Shown in pieces: positions 37,701-46,420 of a DNA stretch of 64,000 nt. The notes beneath the pieces are model-generated. The model saw only the letters and a list, made by a program, of their open reading frames with translations, was not told the DNA's origin and ran no database searches. Every line of letters starts with the position of its first letter. Position 1 is the first letter of the stretch. Both the position numbers and the translations under genes were made by a program. This DNA is from Echinicola soli (lineage in GTDB: Bacteria > Bacteroidota > Bacteroidia > Cytophagales > Cyclobacteriaceae): positions 2,455,001 to 2,519,000 of the forward strand of contig NZ_CP041253.1 of the NCBI RefSeq assembly GCF_006575665.1. The letters run 5' to 3'.

Positions 37701-38475
37701 TGAAATTGGCTTGCTGGTAAAGGAATACAATAACATGTTATTTAAACTTGAGGCCAGCAGGAAAGTCCTTGCCCTGAATGAGAAAGAGTCTGCATGGCGG
37801 GAAATGGCCAAACAAGTGGCGCATGAAATCAAAAATCCGCTCACGCCTATGAAGCTTACCCTTCAGCATTTGTTGCGATTGCAGGCTGAAAAGCGGATCG
37901 ACGATCCCGAAAAGCTAAAAAAGCCCATTCATAATCTGATCAATCAGGTGGACACCCTCAGCGATATAGCTACCTCCTTTTCTACTTTTGCCAAAATGCC
38001 GTTGCCCAAAAATGAGCTGATGGATTTTGATCAAGTGGTAATGAGTGCTGTCGAGCTTTTTAAAAACAATGAACGGGGCAAGGTGATCTTTTATGATCAA
38101 GTGCAAGGACGTCTTCCCGTCATGGGTGATGATAAGCTTTTTGGTCGGGTGATCTCTAACCTGATCATTAATGGTATCCAGTCCGTGCCGGAAGACAAGG
38201 TGGCTACGGTGACCGTCACATTGGCTACGGAGAAAGGTTGGGCCAGGCTGGAGGTTAAAGATAATGGAACCGGTATTCCTGAAGAACTCAGGGAGAAAAT
38301 TTTCATTCCCAACTTTAGCACCAAAAGTGAAGGCTCTGGACTGGGACTTGCCATTGCCAAAAGAGGTGTGGAGACAGCAGGGGGGAACATTTGGTTTGAA
38401 ACAAGAGAGGGAAAAGGGACATCGTTCTTTTTGACGTTTCCTTTGGTGAAAGAAGCAAAGCCAGGTGCTTCGTAA
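34747..38475 (+). CDS. Large membrane sensor histidine kinase
   Basis: 1242 residues. An N-terminal helix (about 8-24) and an extracytoplasmic domain are followed by a block of about eight helices (210-490) and a second extracytoplasmic domain (about 500-755). Two further helices near 760 and 785, a third sensor region and a last helix (about 935-960) lead to HAMP (about 960-1010). The kinase core then follows, with the phospho-acceptor H1026 in VAHEIKNPLTPMKL and the ATPase motifs NLIINGIQS, DNGTGIPEEL and GSGLGLAIAKRGVE. It resembles NtrY-type kinases. It has no receiver domain, and no response regulator gene is in the window. It follows the operon terminator and runs into a large surface protein gene 12 nt later. 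Confidence 0.92.
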   Translation: MLKKRRLIIVFGIMLMAIVLAINFFSGSPDVSKVGLEQIETTTREVAEEFDEDFIQLLMNYRPEKQMSFSTLNFDSKHPFYLYSEDGQLLYWSGISMIPDFNDVNTGTSFKPYQLIDNSKGTYFSRVRSITRNNQQYWMVQVYSLYDKVEIDNKYLHAGYNNDVFGNDRFILSAEPRGEYDKVTGEKGEYFFSVSLRTGYIPVGHKSSTALLLFFFSLTGLVFILGGDFVVRLWSHGRRQLALLYTISILTSIRAMMLVFHFPQDYFEVPLFDATYYASSVLNPSLGDLLLNVIFSAIVLAMVISMLGRREVIVAFAKIRKRYYQWVFYLVAYLLSGFFLFLFFRLFSNISNNSQWNLNILDIPTFDYFKALSILILFLGGAGYLMFTLMSLNLVFYKARAKKAYALKVLLGLSVPVLAIAAWVDFIYLIVYVSHLILLVAIISFELYDNVLKLQLNTFLTFFFGCLVGAVVTGAASYQDYGKREIHNKERLANQVLREKDVMAEFLLSDVMQRVKDDLFIKNRMTNPSFSKDPVEQKIRKIYISNYFDQYELNIMIFNPSGEDILNRNNEQSLDDFRFRYMNSDYATSVRNLYFIKTGEGLEGNKFYGFMPMVKEGDFIGTIVLELVQQRIKSTSVFPKLLLDKKYVDDIYDSKLDYALFRDSVLQYSVGVYNYRNPEVVELLENNGLYKSGINRDGYHHFGVRNGSSTLMVSSPIYPYNYILADVSFFFISYIACTLFFIFIYTLLNGLNKVRFNYATRLQFYLNFAFFVPMLVISAISIGLLSKSYLEDLHRQYFEKANIIRDNLFQYLEQETKGVMDRDEFLAEVYRLANTTATDINVFSSEGKLMATSQPNIIEKKVLTRYLNPEAYAEIIETQNNQVILDEQVGSLKYKTVYISLREMKRQNTLGIISIPFFESEEELNVLIVDVFSTIINIFVAIFIVFLIVSYFVSKQLTDPFKLLTQKLKVTNLEDNEPMYWPTNDEIGLLVKEYNNMLFKLEASRKVLALNEKESAWREMAKQVAHEIKNPLTPMKLTLQHLLRLQAEKRIDDPEKLKKPIHNLINQVDTLSDIATSFSTFAKMPLPKNELMDFDQVVMSAVELFKNNERGKVIFYDQVQGRLPVMGDDKLFGRVISNLIINGIQSVPEDKVATVTVTLATEKGWARLEVKDNGTGIPEELREKIFIPNFSTKSEGSGLGLAIAKRGVETAGGNIWFETREGKGTSFFLTFPLVKEAKPGAS

Positions 38476-38487
38476 GCTGTAAGCGGT

Positions 38488-41400
38488 ATGATGAGGAGTT
38501 GGAGTGCATTTGTGCCGGTAAGTTTAACGTGTTTGGTGATCATAGCGGGGATGGTATGGAGTGGCCCGGCACTCGGTCAAAGTCCTCTTTGTAAATGGTT
38601 AGAAGCGTCTCCTTCAGCTGATTCTGTTCACGTCAAATTGGATTCCCTAACAGCACTGGAAAGCTCGATTTCCATTTCTGGTGAGCGGGACTACCAGTGG
38701 ATATATAATTCCAGTTCAGGCTTCCTTACCATTTACCGTGGAAAAAATGCTTTCCCCGATTCATTACAAGTTTGCTACCGTCGTTTTCCATATGCACTGA
38801 ACAGGACTTTTTCCCATCGGACCTTGGAAGCAGACTATGATTCCATGGCATATTTTAAGAAGGTAAAAGAGGTAGAAGGAGAGGTATATGACTTTCGGGA
38901 AGAGATTTTTCCGTCAGGAAAGTTAAATAAATCAGGGAGCTTGACACGGGGGATTTCCTTTGGCAATACCCAAAACGTCTTTGTAAACTCTGCCTTAAAC
39001 CTCCAGATGGATGGACAGCTCACGGATGATCTCTTCATTCGCGCCAGCATCACCGATCAAAATGTCCCTTTCCAGCCCCAAGGTAACACCCAGCAGGTGC
39101 AGGATTTTGATAATGTCCTGATAGAACTTTATAATGACCATTTTAGCCTGAAGGCAGGAGATGTTGTCTTTCGTCAGCGCCAATCAACGTTTTTGAGGTA
39201 TTATAAAAATGTTCAGGGACTCCAATTGACCACGGATTACAGTGTCAATGAAAAGTGGAAAGCGTCTACACAAGTGGGGGCTTCCATCGCAAAAGGAAAA
39301 TTTAATTCCGTTCAATTGGACATCCGGGAAGGAGTGTTGGGGCCATATCGGATTCCAGGGCCAGAAAATGAACGGTACATCATCGTGATGGCCAATTCTG
39401 AACGAGTGTTTCTGGATGGTAAACAGTTGAAAAGAGGGTTTAACCATGACTACATCATTGATTATAACCAAGGCCAGATCACCTTTACCACCAATGTGCT
39501 GATCACCCAGTACTCTCGAGTAAGGATAGATTATGAATATTCAGAACGGAATTTTTCCAGGTCCATCCTGACCGCCAATCATGTTCAAGAGAGTGAAAAG
39601 GCAACTTTTTACGTGAATTATTATAAAGAGCAGGACAACCGTAACCGGCCACTGTTTGATGAGTATGCTGAAGAAGATAAGCTACTACTGGCTGCTGTGG
39701 GGGATAATATTAATGCAGCAGCCGTTCCCCGTGTGGATAGTGTGGCCTATGATCCGCAGCGGATCTTATACCGGAAAGTAACGACGGTTAATGCTGAAGG
39801 GGAAGCCAGTCAGTATTATGAATATTCAACAGCTCCTGATGAGGCACACTTTGAGGTTACCTTTACGGAAGTGGGCACAGGAAGGGGGAACTATCGCCGA
39901 CAGGAGCAGCTTGCCAATGGCTTTGTTTACGAGTATGTCCCACCTGTAAATGGACAGCCGCAGGGAAATTACACCCATTATTCCATACTGCCTGCTCCCA
40001 ATAAAAAACAAATGATGACCGCTGGAGGAGAGGTGAAATTGAGCCCCTATGAAAAAATATACGGTGAAGGAGCCTTGTCCAATCAAGATATAAACCTGTT
40101 TTCTGATTTGGGAAATCAGGATGACAAAGGATATGGGCTGAAAGGCGGCTTTGTATCTGAAGGGCGTCCGCTTGGCTGGCTAAAAGGCTATCAATTGGAG
40201 GCCGCGACAGAACTGGAATACAATTCTGTGAATTTCGAGTTTATTGATCGGCAGCGGTACATCGAATTTGATCGTGATTGGGGGCTTTCGCAAGAGGCCT
40301 TAGCGATACCTGCCAGTGAAAAGCTTATCATGGCGAAGGCCGGTGTTCGCAAAGATGCCGCCAATGAGCTTGCCTATCAGCTCAACTACCGAAAGCGCGG
40401 TGCACGATTGGAAGGTACACAGCAGCGAGCCAAGTGGTATCAGCAAATCGGTGAAAAATGGTTTACCCGTCAGGACCTGTTTCTCCTGCAAAGTGAAATG
40501 CCGGCCATGACCTCCGACTGGGTACGATATGACGCAGAAGTTTTTTACCGGTCAAAAATCCTAGTGCCAGGTTATCAGTTCAATGTAGACCGAAACCAAA
40601 ATATGGACAGAGTGCAGGATTCGGTGATCAGCAGTGCGATGAACTTCCTTTCGCACAAATTCTATGTTCGGTCAAATGACACCTTGCCCTACAGCTTTTT
40701 CGCGGATGTCAGCTGGAGGGAGGATCGCTTTCCCGTGGAAGGAGTGATGCTGCCGGACACCAAGGCTTTTACCACTAACTATGGTTTGCAGAAGCAGCTT
40801 GGGGCGCATGACCTGAAGGGAACATTGACCTACCGTCGATTATATCAGCTAAGAGGCAGAGAGGCCAGGGAAAGTACGGTAATGGGAAGGTTGGATTATA
40901 TTAGTGCATTGCTGGATAATAACCTGCGTAACGAGCTGAGTTATGCCATCGGCAATGGGCAGGAGCTTAGGCGGGAGTTTGTCTACCTTCCGGTGCCGAC
41001 GGGAGAAGGCACGCATACCTGGCGGGACGAGAATGAAGATGGTGTGCAGCAACTGGGCGAATTTTACCTAGCCATCAATCCCGAAGAAAAAAACTACATC
41101 AGGATGTTCACACCGACAGACGATTATATCCAGGCCTATACCACCTTGTTCAATTATCGACTGAATGCCCAGTTTCCTGACCAATGGCGCAAGGAAGAGG
41201 GAGTAAAAAAATTGCTTGGTAAATTTTCAAATACGACGAGCTGGAATGTGGAAAAGAAGATCACGGCCGGGGATTTTTGGATGAGGGTAAGTCCTTTTGC
41301 CAATGCTGTGCCTCCTGAAGATTTGGTGTCGTTGAGGGAAGTATTCCGGTCCACTTTATTTTTTAACCGTACTTCATCGTCCTATGGTGCCGACCTAGGT

Positions 41401-41985
41401 GTCTTCAAGAGCAGTAATAAACAATTGCTAACGGGAGGTTTTGAGGAAAACAGACAGGAAAACTGGCGAATGAATTTCAGGATGAATGTCAACCGCTTGG
41501 TTAATCTCCGGTTAAAGGGCAATGTAGGGCAAACGGTGGCCCTTTCCGATTATTTGGAAAACAGAAATTACCATGTGGACCAGATGTCAACAGGGCCTGA
41601 ACTGACGTGGCAGCCATCTCCCATCTTCAGAACTTCTTTCCAATATCTTTTTACCCATAAGAAGAATGTAGAAAATGTAGAATTTGAAGAGACTGCGGCC
41701 TTGCATGAATTAGCAGCAGAAATCCGTTATGCCAAAGCCATCAAGACTACGGTAAATGCCTTGGTCAAATACACCCAAATTGATTATAATGGGCGGGCAA
41801 ATTCCCCCGTGGGCTACGAAATGCTGGAGGCACTGACAGTCGGTAGCAATATTTCGTGGAGCATCAACTGGATCCAGAAAATAGGGGAAGGGCTCCAACT
41901 AAATTTAACTTATGAAGGCAGGGACTCGGAGGGATTGGAGCGTTTAGTCCATACTGGTAGGATGCAGGTTTCAGCGTTATTTTGA
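38488..41985 (+). CDS. Large exported, probably outer-membrane protein of unknown function
   Basis: 1165 residues. A signal peptide ends at about 31 (AGMVWSGPALGQ). The mature protein is rich in Asn, Gln, Tyr and Arg, with many alternating strands, as in outer-membrane barrels, and ends in Phe (GRMQVSALF), a usual barrel signature. No TonB box, plug or enzyme motif is seen. Notable blocks are SGSLTRGISFGN near 150, VFRQRQSTFLRYYKNVQGLQ near 230 and IDYNQGQITFT near 325. It starts 12 nt after the histidine kinase and is probably in one operon with it, suggesting a surface-stress or assembly link. Function unknown. Confidence 0.8.
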   Translation: MMRSWSAFVPVSLTCLVIIAGMVWSGPALGQSPLCKWLEASPSADSVHVKLDSLTALESSISISGERDYQWIYNSSSGFLTIYRGKNAFPDSLQVCYRRFPYALNRTFSHRTLEADYDSMAYFKKVKEVEGEVYDFREEIFPSGKLNKSGSLTRGISFGNTQNVFVNSALNLQMDGQLTDDLFIRASITDQNVPFQPQGNTQQVQDFDNVLIELYNDHFSLKAGDVVFRQRQSTFLRYYKNVQGLQLTTDYSVNEKWKASTQVGASIAKGKFNSVQLDIREGVLGPYRIPGPENERYIIVMANSERVFLDGKQLKRGFNHDYIIDYNQGQITFTTNVLITQYSRVRIDYEYSERNFSRSILTANHVQESEKATFYVNYYKEQDNRNRPLFDEYAEEDKLLLAAVGDNINAAAVPRVDSVAYDPQRILYRKVTTVNAEGEASQYYEYSTAPDEAHFEVTFTEVGTGRGNYRRQEQLANGFVYEYVPPVNGQPQGNYTHYSILPAPNKKQMMTAGGEVKLSPYEKIYGEGALSNQDINLFSDLGNQDDKGYGLKGGFVSEGRPLGWLKGYQLEAATELEYNSVNFEFIDRQRYIEFDRDWGLSQEALAIPASEKLIMAKAGVRKDAANELAYQLNYRKRGARLEGTQQRAKWYQQIGEKWFTRQDLFLLQSEMPAMTSDWVRYDAEVFYRSKILVPGYQFNVDRNQNMDRVQDSVISSAMNFLSHKFYVRSNDTLPYSFFADVSWREDRFPVEGVMLPDTKAFTTNYGLQKQLGAHDLKGTLTYRRLYQLRGREARESTVMGRLDYISALLDNNLRNELSYAIGNGQELRREFVYLPVPTGEGTHTWRDENEDGVQQLGEFYLAINPEEKNYIRMFTPTDDYIQAYTTLFNYRLNAQFPDQWRKEEGVKKLLGKFSNTTSWNVEKKITAGDFWMRVSPFANAVPPEDLVSLREVFRSTLFFNRTSSSYGADLGVFKSSNKQLLTGGFEENRQENWRMNFRMNVNRLVNLRLKGNVGQTVALSDYLENRNYHVDQMSTGPELTWQPSPIFRTSFQYLFTHKKNVENVEFEETAALHELAAEIRYAKAIKTTVNALVKYTQIDYNGRANSPVGYEMLEALTVGSNISWSINWIQKIGEGLQLNLTYEGRDSEGLERLVHTGRMQVSALF

Positions 41986-42025
41986 GTGTGTAAATGCATA
42001 TTTATCCCAGGATGACATCTTGTTT

Positions 42026-43435
42026 TTATCTTTTAAGATATTTTCCAAAGAAGCGGTATAAAAGTCTCAAGTCTTGGGCTTTTTGGGGCACAGCGTGCCC
42101 ATCCCCATAGTTTGTCAGGGTGTGGTTAGGAACTCCAATACTGTTCAGTTTTTTCTTGAATGAGGCGATTTGATCCGTATAGTAAGCTTCATCGCTGGTG
42201 TTATAGAAGAAGTAAGTCGGGGCAGTTGCCTGAGATTCCACCAGATAGGAAGCTCCCATTGCCCCCCATTTTTCTTGGTTTTCCACCAAGCTTCCCCATG
42301 CCCAGGGGCAACGTGTTTCGAGGTTGTCGTCGCCATCGTCTGCGTGATTGTAAATTAAGGTATAATCAAAAACACCTGGGCCTAGCACCGCTGCTTGAAC
42401 CTTATCAGAAACTTCCCGATGTAATCCTGCATTTTCGAATACAGGGATGCTCCGGTCACCTATAGCCAGTGAACCTGCCGTGGATCCACGTGAAAAACCA
42501 TAGATGCCGATTTTTTCTGAAAGGCCTAAAGCAGTTCCTCTTGCCCTTAACGTGCGAATGGCAGACTTTACCTTTTGGACGGCATCGGGATTGGTTTGGT
42601 AGGATTTGTATGTGTCATTTTTGCCATGGGAAGGTTTGCCTTTTCCCCAAGGGCAATACTTCGGATGATCTGCGATGGCCCAGGCCATTCCCACGGCAGG
42701 TGCTCCCTCCAAGATACTGTCGTCAAAACCCGCAAAGGTGTAGGGCAGAAAAGTGCGCTTATTTCGGTTGACAGCAGTGAGAACTCCTTTTTCTTCATCG
42801 TAAGTAGCGAAGCTGTTGCTGTACGAAAAAGAAAGAATGGTGGGTACTGGGATTTTGGGATTCGCAGGATAGATGATGTCCATGCGTAAGCTGTCACCTT
42901 CCGTGTATTGGTCCGGGAAATTATAGACAGTCGGGTCATCTTTGAAATAAGCAACATTTCTGTCAATCCGGTAGCTGTCAAAGAGCACATAAGATTGAAG
43001 AATGGAACAGTCTTTCAGACCACAAAAAACACCTGCAGCCATGGCATCGTTAATGGCGATGATGTCTTTATTGATAAAGGGAGATGTGGCCTTGCTGTGG
43101 CCATTATAGTCCAGTGTTATCACTCGATAGCCTTGCTCCAATAACCATTTTACATCCTCTTTGGTGGTATTGCCGCCGATTTTCTCAAAACCTGGGTTTA
43201 CAAGATATACAATGGTGAGGAAATTGCCGTCATAATCTTTCAGGGGAGATGCAGGATGCCGGACGGTGTAGTGAATGGGAGCATTTAGCGTTTTGCTTAT
43301 CCATTCACCTGTCTGGCTGCAAGCAGGAGTAAAGAGCTGCGTCATGAAAAGGCAAACGAGCATTAAGCCAGTTTGAAAGAAGCATCGCAATAAAGGTTTA
43401 TTGGGCACAGATGAATGATGTTTGCTGATGGGCAA
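42026..43435 (-). CDS. Exported alpha/beta-hydrolase-like protein
   Basis: 469 residues from a TTG start. A signal region (GLMLVCLFMTQLFTPAC) ends with a possible lipobox Cys at about 39. The fold looks like alpha/beta hydrolase: nucleophile elbow GFSRGS near 315, acid in NTSDEAYY near 412 and His in YGDGHAVP near 446. The substrate is unknown. The next in-frame ATG (43363) would shorten the signal peptide, so the start is uncertain. The TTG lies 1 nt after the stop of the upstream Imm49-like gene, so the two are probably co-translated. Confidence 0.75.
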   Translation of the reverse strand: MPISKHHSSVPNKPLLRCFFQTGLMLVCLFMTQLFTPACSQTGEWISKTLNAPIHYTVRHPASPLKDYDGNFLTIVYLVNPGFEKIGGNTTKEDVKWLLEQGYRVITLDYNGHSKATSPFINKDIIAINDAMAAGVFCGLKDCSILQSYVLFDSYRIDRNVAYFKDDPTVYNFPDQYTEGDSLRMDIIYPANPKIPVPTILSFSYSNSFATYDEEKGVLTAVNRNKRTFLPYTFAGFDDSILEGAPAVGMAWAIADHPKYCPWGKGKPSHGKNDTYKSYQTNPDAVQKVKSAIRTLRARGTALGLSEKIGIYGFSRGSTAGSLAIGDRSIPVFENAGLHREVSDKVQAAVLGPGVFDYTLIYNHADDGDDNLETRCPWAWGSLVENQEKWGAMGASYLVESQATAPTYFFYNTSDEAYYTDQIASFKKKLNSIGVPNHTLTNYGDGHAVPQKAQDLRLLYRFFGKYLKR

Positions 43436-43436
43436 T

Positions 43437-44333
43437 TTATTGATAAATCCGGTTTAAACCATCCAGTTCACCATCGAAATAGATGAATTTTTCACCTGGC
43501 CGGAAATCAATTTCTCGTTGGTACGCCGCCAGCGATTTCCAGAATACCGGATGATTGGGCTGTTGGATCTCATTGAAGGTTTTCTGCGGTAGGGTATGAA
43601 AGGCAAGGTTGTAAAGTCCGTGTGGGACTAGTCCGAGTATCTTCAGGAAAGGATTGTGAAATTCATGAATCCAAGTGGCCCTTTTGTAGCCAGTACAAAT
43701 TTCTGCCAGTTCATTTGATATTGTTTGCGTGTCTTTTTGAATGAGAGCCAGTAAATAACGAATGAGTGAACGGTCAAATTTGCCCATCTTCTGGGTAAGG
43801 TATTTTTCGGCCTTTCCAGTACTTTCATCAAGCCATTTGGGATCCTGATGGATAAGAGAAATCAGGAGATTGGCACAGGTGACGGAAAACTTATGGCCTT
43901 TTTTGGTCAATCCCACATCTTTCGGAAACATTTTAAGCACCAGGTCAAGGTCATTTCCTGCATAACTTTCCATCACCTGATTGAAATATATACAATGGTC
44001 TGTGCCTGATGATAGTAATCGGTGGTGATAAAAAGAGAGCCTGTTATAGGTATAAAGCGCATCGTTTAACAGTTTTGGATTATTTTCATAAAAGGCATCA
44101 TGGATCCCGATATTTAAAGGGGCTTCTATAGCTGCGGGTATTGAGATCCTTAATAGGGCATCAGTACGATCCAGATTGCTCAGATGGTCAGGTATCTGTT
44201 CCTGTTTTAAGATCTCGTCCAATTTATGAGCTCTTTTTCGGAAACGCACTAAACAATCTTCTGCAGATTTCTGATCCAATGAAGCATATAACTTATCCAG
44301 AAGTTTTTTGTCGATCTTGTGGTTGGTAGTCAT
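43437..44333 (-). CDS. Immunity 49 (Imm49)-like protein
   Basis: 298 residues from the ATG at 44333; an upstream ATG at 44360 would read through a T9 run and is less likely. The protein is soluble and mostly helical, without a signal peptide. The repeat-like helical layout and FDRSLIRYLLALIQKD near 205 suggest the Imm49 family of polymorphic-toxin immunity proteins. I hold this only moderately. No toxin gene is adjacent. It runs directly into the hydrolase gene. Confidence 0.5.
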   Translation of the reverse strand: MTTNHKIDKKLLDKLYASLDQKSAEDCLVRFRKRAHKLDEILKQEQIPDHLSNLDRTDALLRISIPAAIEAPLNIGIHDAFYENNPKLLNDALYTYNRLSFYHHRLLSSGTDHCIYFNQVMESYAGNDLDLVLKMFPKDVGLTKKGHKFSVTCANLLISLIHQDPKWLDESTGKAEKYLTQKMGKFDRSLIRYLLALIQKDTQTISNELAEICTGYKRATWIHEFHNPFLKILGLVPHGLYNLAFHTLPQKTFNEIQQPNHPVFWKSLAAYQREIDFRPGEKFIYFDGELDGLNRIYQ

Positions 44334-44482
44334 GAAAAAAAAACTTGGTATATCCCTCAAATATAGTGGATATCACTATTCTTCCAATACAAGAGAGGAT
44401 ATTGACATCGCGAAAAGAATGTTTCAATAGTTGAAAAAATAAACAAAGATGGTTATTGATGATAAAAATTTTTAATTTTAAC

Positions 44483-44526
44483 CTATGCCAATTCAACAAA
44501 GTGAATTGGCATAGTCCTGTTTTTTT
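44483..44526. promoter_or_regulatory. Perfect 13-bp hairpin between divergent genes
   Basis: CTATGCCAATTCA (44483-44495), a 6-nt loop and TGAATTGGCATAG (44502-44514) are followed on the plus strand by TCCTG and seven T. It looks like a terminator but lies upstream of both flanking genes. It may be a leader attenuator for the gene at 44662, an operator, or a relic of a lost gene. Beyond it, 44361-44661 shows no gene. Confidence 0.55.
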
Positions 44527-44661
44527 AGATTAGGGTTAACTGCAGAGATTCCTCCTTTTGTCATTACGAAGTAAAAGGGGGCTATAAAACTAACCGTATA
44601 ATTTAACAAAGTAGGGCAGCTTTAAGCTTTTGATAGTTAATAACCCTTTACCTGAAACACT

Positions 44662-45792
44662 ATGAAGAAGATAATTACCCTATTGTTTGCTGTCAGCATG
44701 TTGGTGAGTTGTTCAAACAATAAGCAACAGCAAGAGACCGAAACACAAGAAGTAGAAAAGACCAAGATACCGGTGCATGCATGGCTAGGAGGCTATAATG
44801 ATCGATCCGAATCGGAAATTCGTGAGGCTTTTGCCAAGTTCAAGGATCATGGTATTGATGCATTAATGTACAATGGCGGCCATAATCCCGAAGATTATAG
44901 GAAAGTAGGCAAGATCGCCAAGGAGCTGGGATTGGGCTTTCATGCTTGGATCCCTACCATGGTACAGCACAAAACCGATGAGTTGAAGCCAGAGTGGTAT
45001 GCCGTCAATCGCAATGGAGAATCGGCCCTTGAAAAGCCTGCATATGTGCCGCATTATACCTTCTTGTGTCCAAGTAAAGCGGGGACTTATCAATTTCTCG
45101 AAAACATGTACGCTAAAGTGGCCGAGGTGGAGGAAGTAGATGCTATCCACTTGGATTATATCCGGTTTCCTGATGTGATTCTGGCAAGAGGGCTGTGGGA
45201 CAAATACGGGTTAACAATGGATAAGGAGTATCCCCAGTTTGATTATTGCTATTGTGACCAGTGTACTGGGGATTTCAAAGAAAAAACAGGGATCGATATC
45301 AAATCTGTAGAAGATCCCACGCAAGTGCAGGAATGGAAACAGTTCCGTTATGATTTGATCACGAGTATCGTCAACAGACTCTCAGAGAAAGTTCACGAAC
45401 ATGGCAAAGAAATCAATGCTGCCGTCTTCCCTGGCCCTTCTACAGCCATGAAACTGGTGCGACAGGAGTGGGACAAGTGGAACCTGGATGCCGTGTTTCC
45501 CATGAACTATAATGATTTTTACCTGGAAGGTACGGAATGGATCGGTGAAATGGTAAAAGAAGAAGTGACCAGCGTAAACGGTGAGCGCCCTATTTACAGT
45601 GGCTTGTTTATTTGTCCCAATCCTGAGAAGAAAGCCGAAATCGAAGATCCGGAAGGCCATGGGCTGCTGCCAAGTGAGCTTGGAGCCGCGATCCGTCAAT
45701 CCATGGAAAATGGCGCTACAGGGATTTGCCTATTTACGCCAGGAAGGATGACAGATGAGCATTGGGTGGAATTGGAAAAAGCGATCTATTGA
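44662..45792 (+). CDS. Putative glycoside-hydrolase-like lipoprotein
   Basis: 376 residues. The signal peptide ends in a lipobox (MLVSCSNN, Cys at 17), so it is a probable lipoprotein. The rest looks like a TIM barrel: HAWLGGYND near 39, IDALMYNGGHN near 70, AWIPTM near 95, IHLDYIRFPD near 165 and VFPMNYNDFY near 280. The IHLDYIRFP motif matches the GHL10/DUF187-like putative glycoside hydrolases. The Cys-rich YCYCDQC near 195 could bind metal. No sugar-binding SusCD pair is nearby, so the substrate is unknown. Confidence 0.75.
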   Translation: MKKIITLLFAVSMLVSCSNNKQQQETETQEVEKTKIPVHAWLGGYNDRSESEIREAFAKFKDHGIDALMYNGGHNPEDYRKVGKIAKELGLGFHAWIPTMVQHKTDELKPEWYAVNRNGESALEKPAYVPHYTFLCPSKAGTYQFLENMYAKVAEVEEVDAIHLDYIRFPDVILARGLWDKYGLTMDKEYPQFDYCYCDQCTGDFKEKTGIDIKSVEDPTQVQEWKQFRYDLITSIVNRLSEKVHEHGKEINAAVFPGPSTAMKLVRQEWDKWNLDAVFPMNYNDFYLEGTEWIGEMVKEEVTSVNGERPIYSGLFICPNPEKKAEIEDPEGHGLLPSELGAAIRQSMENGATGICLFTPGRMTDEHWVELEKAIY

Positions 45793-45856
45793 AGATAGAT
45801 GTCGGATGTGGGAAGCCTGATGACCGAACCCCAGAGGGCTTAAATCTTGGTAACCA

Positions 45857-45893
45857 TGGGGTCCAACCCATGGAAATGAGACAGTATAAACCT
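45857..45893. repeat. REP-like palindrome with CCATGGG arms
   Basis: CTTGGTAACCATGGG, then GTCCAA and CCCATGG, make a short hairpin in the spacer after the putative glycoside hydrolase gene. The flank CTTGGTAA also occurs as an arm of the 56.9-kb palindrome, and a related CCATGG pair lies at 56658-56680. Confidence 0.4.
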
Positions 45894-45980
45894 ATAACAC
45901 TAGCCGCAGAAAAGATACGAGTGGATTGTCTTTTCCGCTAATGCCCATGGTAAATGATTAAAGAAGAATAGGTGGTTATA

Positions 45981-46017
45981 AAAAAAGGTGGAGACTGTTT
46001 ACGCCTCCACCTTTTTT
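45981..46017. terminator. Bidirectional terminator
   Basis: AAAAAAGGTGGAG and CTCCACCTTTTTT form a strong hairpin with A and T runs on either side, between the converging genes at 44662-45792 and 46027-46404. Confidence 0.85.
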
Positions 46018-46026
46018 GATGTTATT

Positions 46027-46404
46027 TTACTCGAATCTTTCGAGGTTCAGACTATCGGCTGTAACTGTTATCCAGTAGTCTTTATTTATTAGGACTCCAT
46101 TGGGATAGATGATGTCGTAATGTCCTATAGTATCCCTGAGGTCTTCACGGCCTGCTACTCCACAGACAATAAACCCTTCAGTGCCACTAAATTCTGGTTT
46201 CCACTCCAAACTGCTAACTGAACCATTTTCTGGTAAATAGAAAATGGTTGAATCTGTAGTGGAATTGAAGTTGGTAGAAATGATCCAAAGTTGTGCTTCT
46301 CCAATGTTACTTTTTGAATGAAATGTCAATGTTGGTTTCCAGTCTTCACGACTAGAATGACAAGAACAGCAAAGGATTATAGATAGAATTATTATGGCTC
46401 TCAT
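46027..46404 (-). CDS. Small lipoprotein, unknown function
   Basis: 125 residues from the ATG at 46404. A short signal peptide with a lipobox (IILCCSC) predicts a lipoprotein. The mature part looks like a small beta domain (WKPTLTFHSKSNIGEAQLWI, then ENGSVSSLEWKPEF). I do not recognise the family. It follows a decayed lipoprotein gene on the same strand, whose stop lies just ahead of its start, so they once formed an operon. Confidence 0.65.
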   Translation of the reverse strand: MRAIIILSIILCCSCHSSREDWKPTLTFHSKSNIGEAQLWIISTNFNSTTDSTIFYLPENGSVSSLEWKPEFSGTEGFIVCGVAGREDLRDTIGHYDIIYPNGVLINKDYWITVTADSLNLERFE

Positions 46405-46420
46405 TGATGATTTTTCAGTT

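Noticed and set aside
42160..43144. Several plus-strand frames opposite the hydrolase gene
   Set aside because: Antisense shadows of a gene with a clear signal peptide and catalytic triad.
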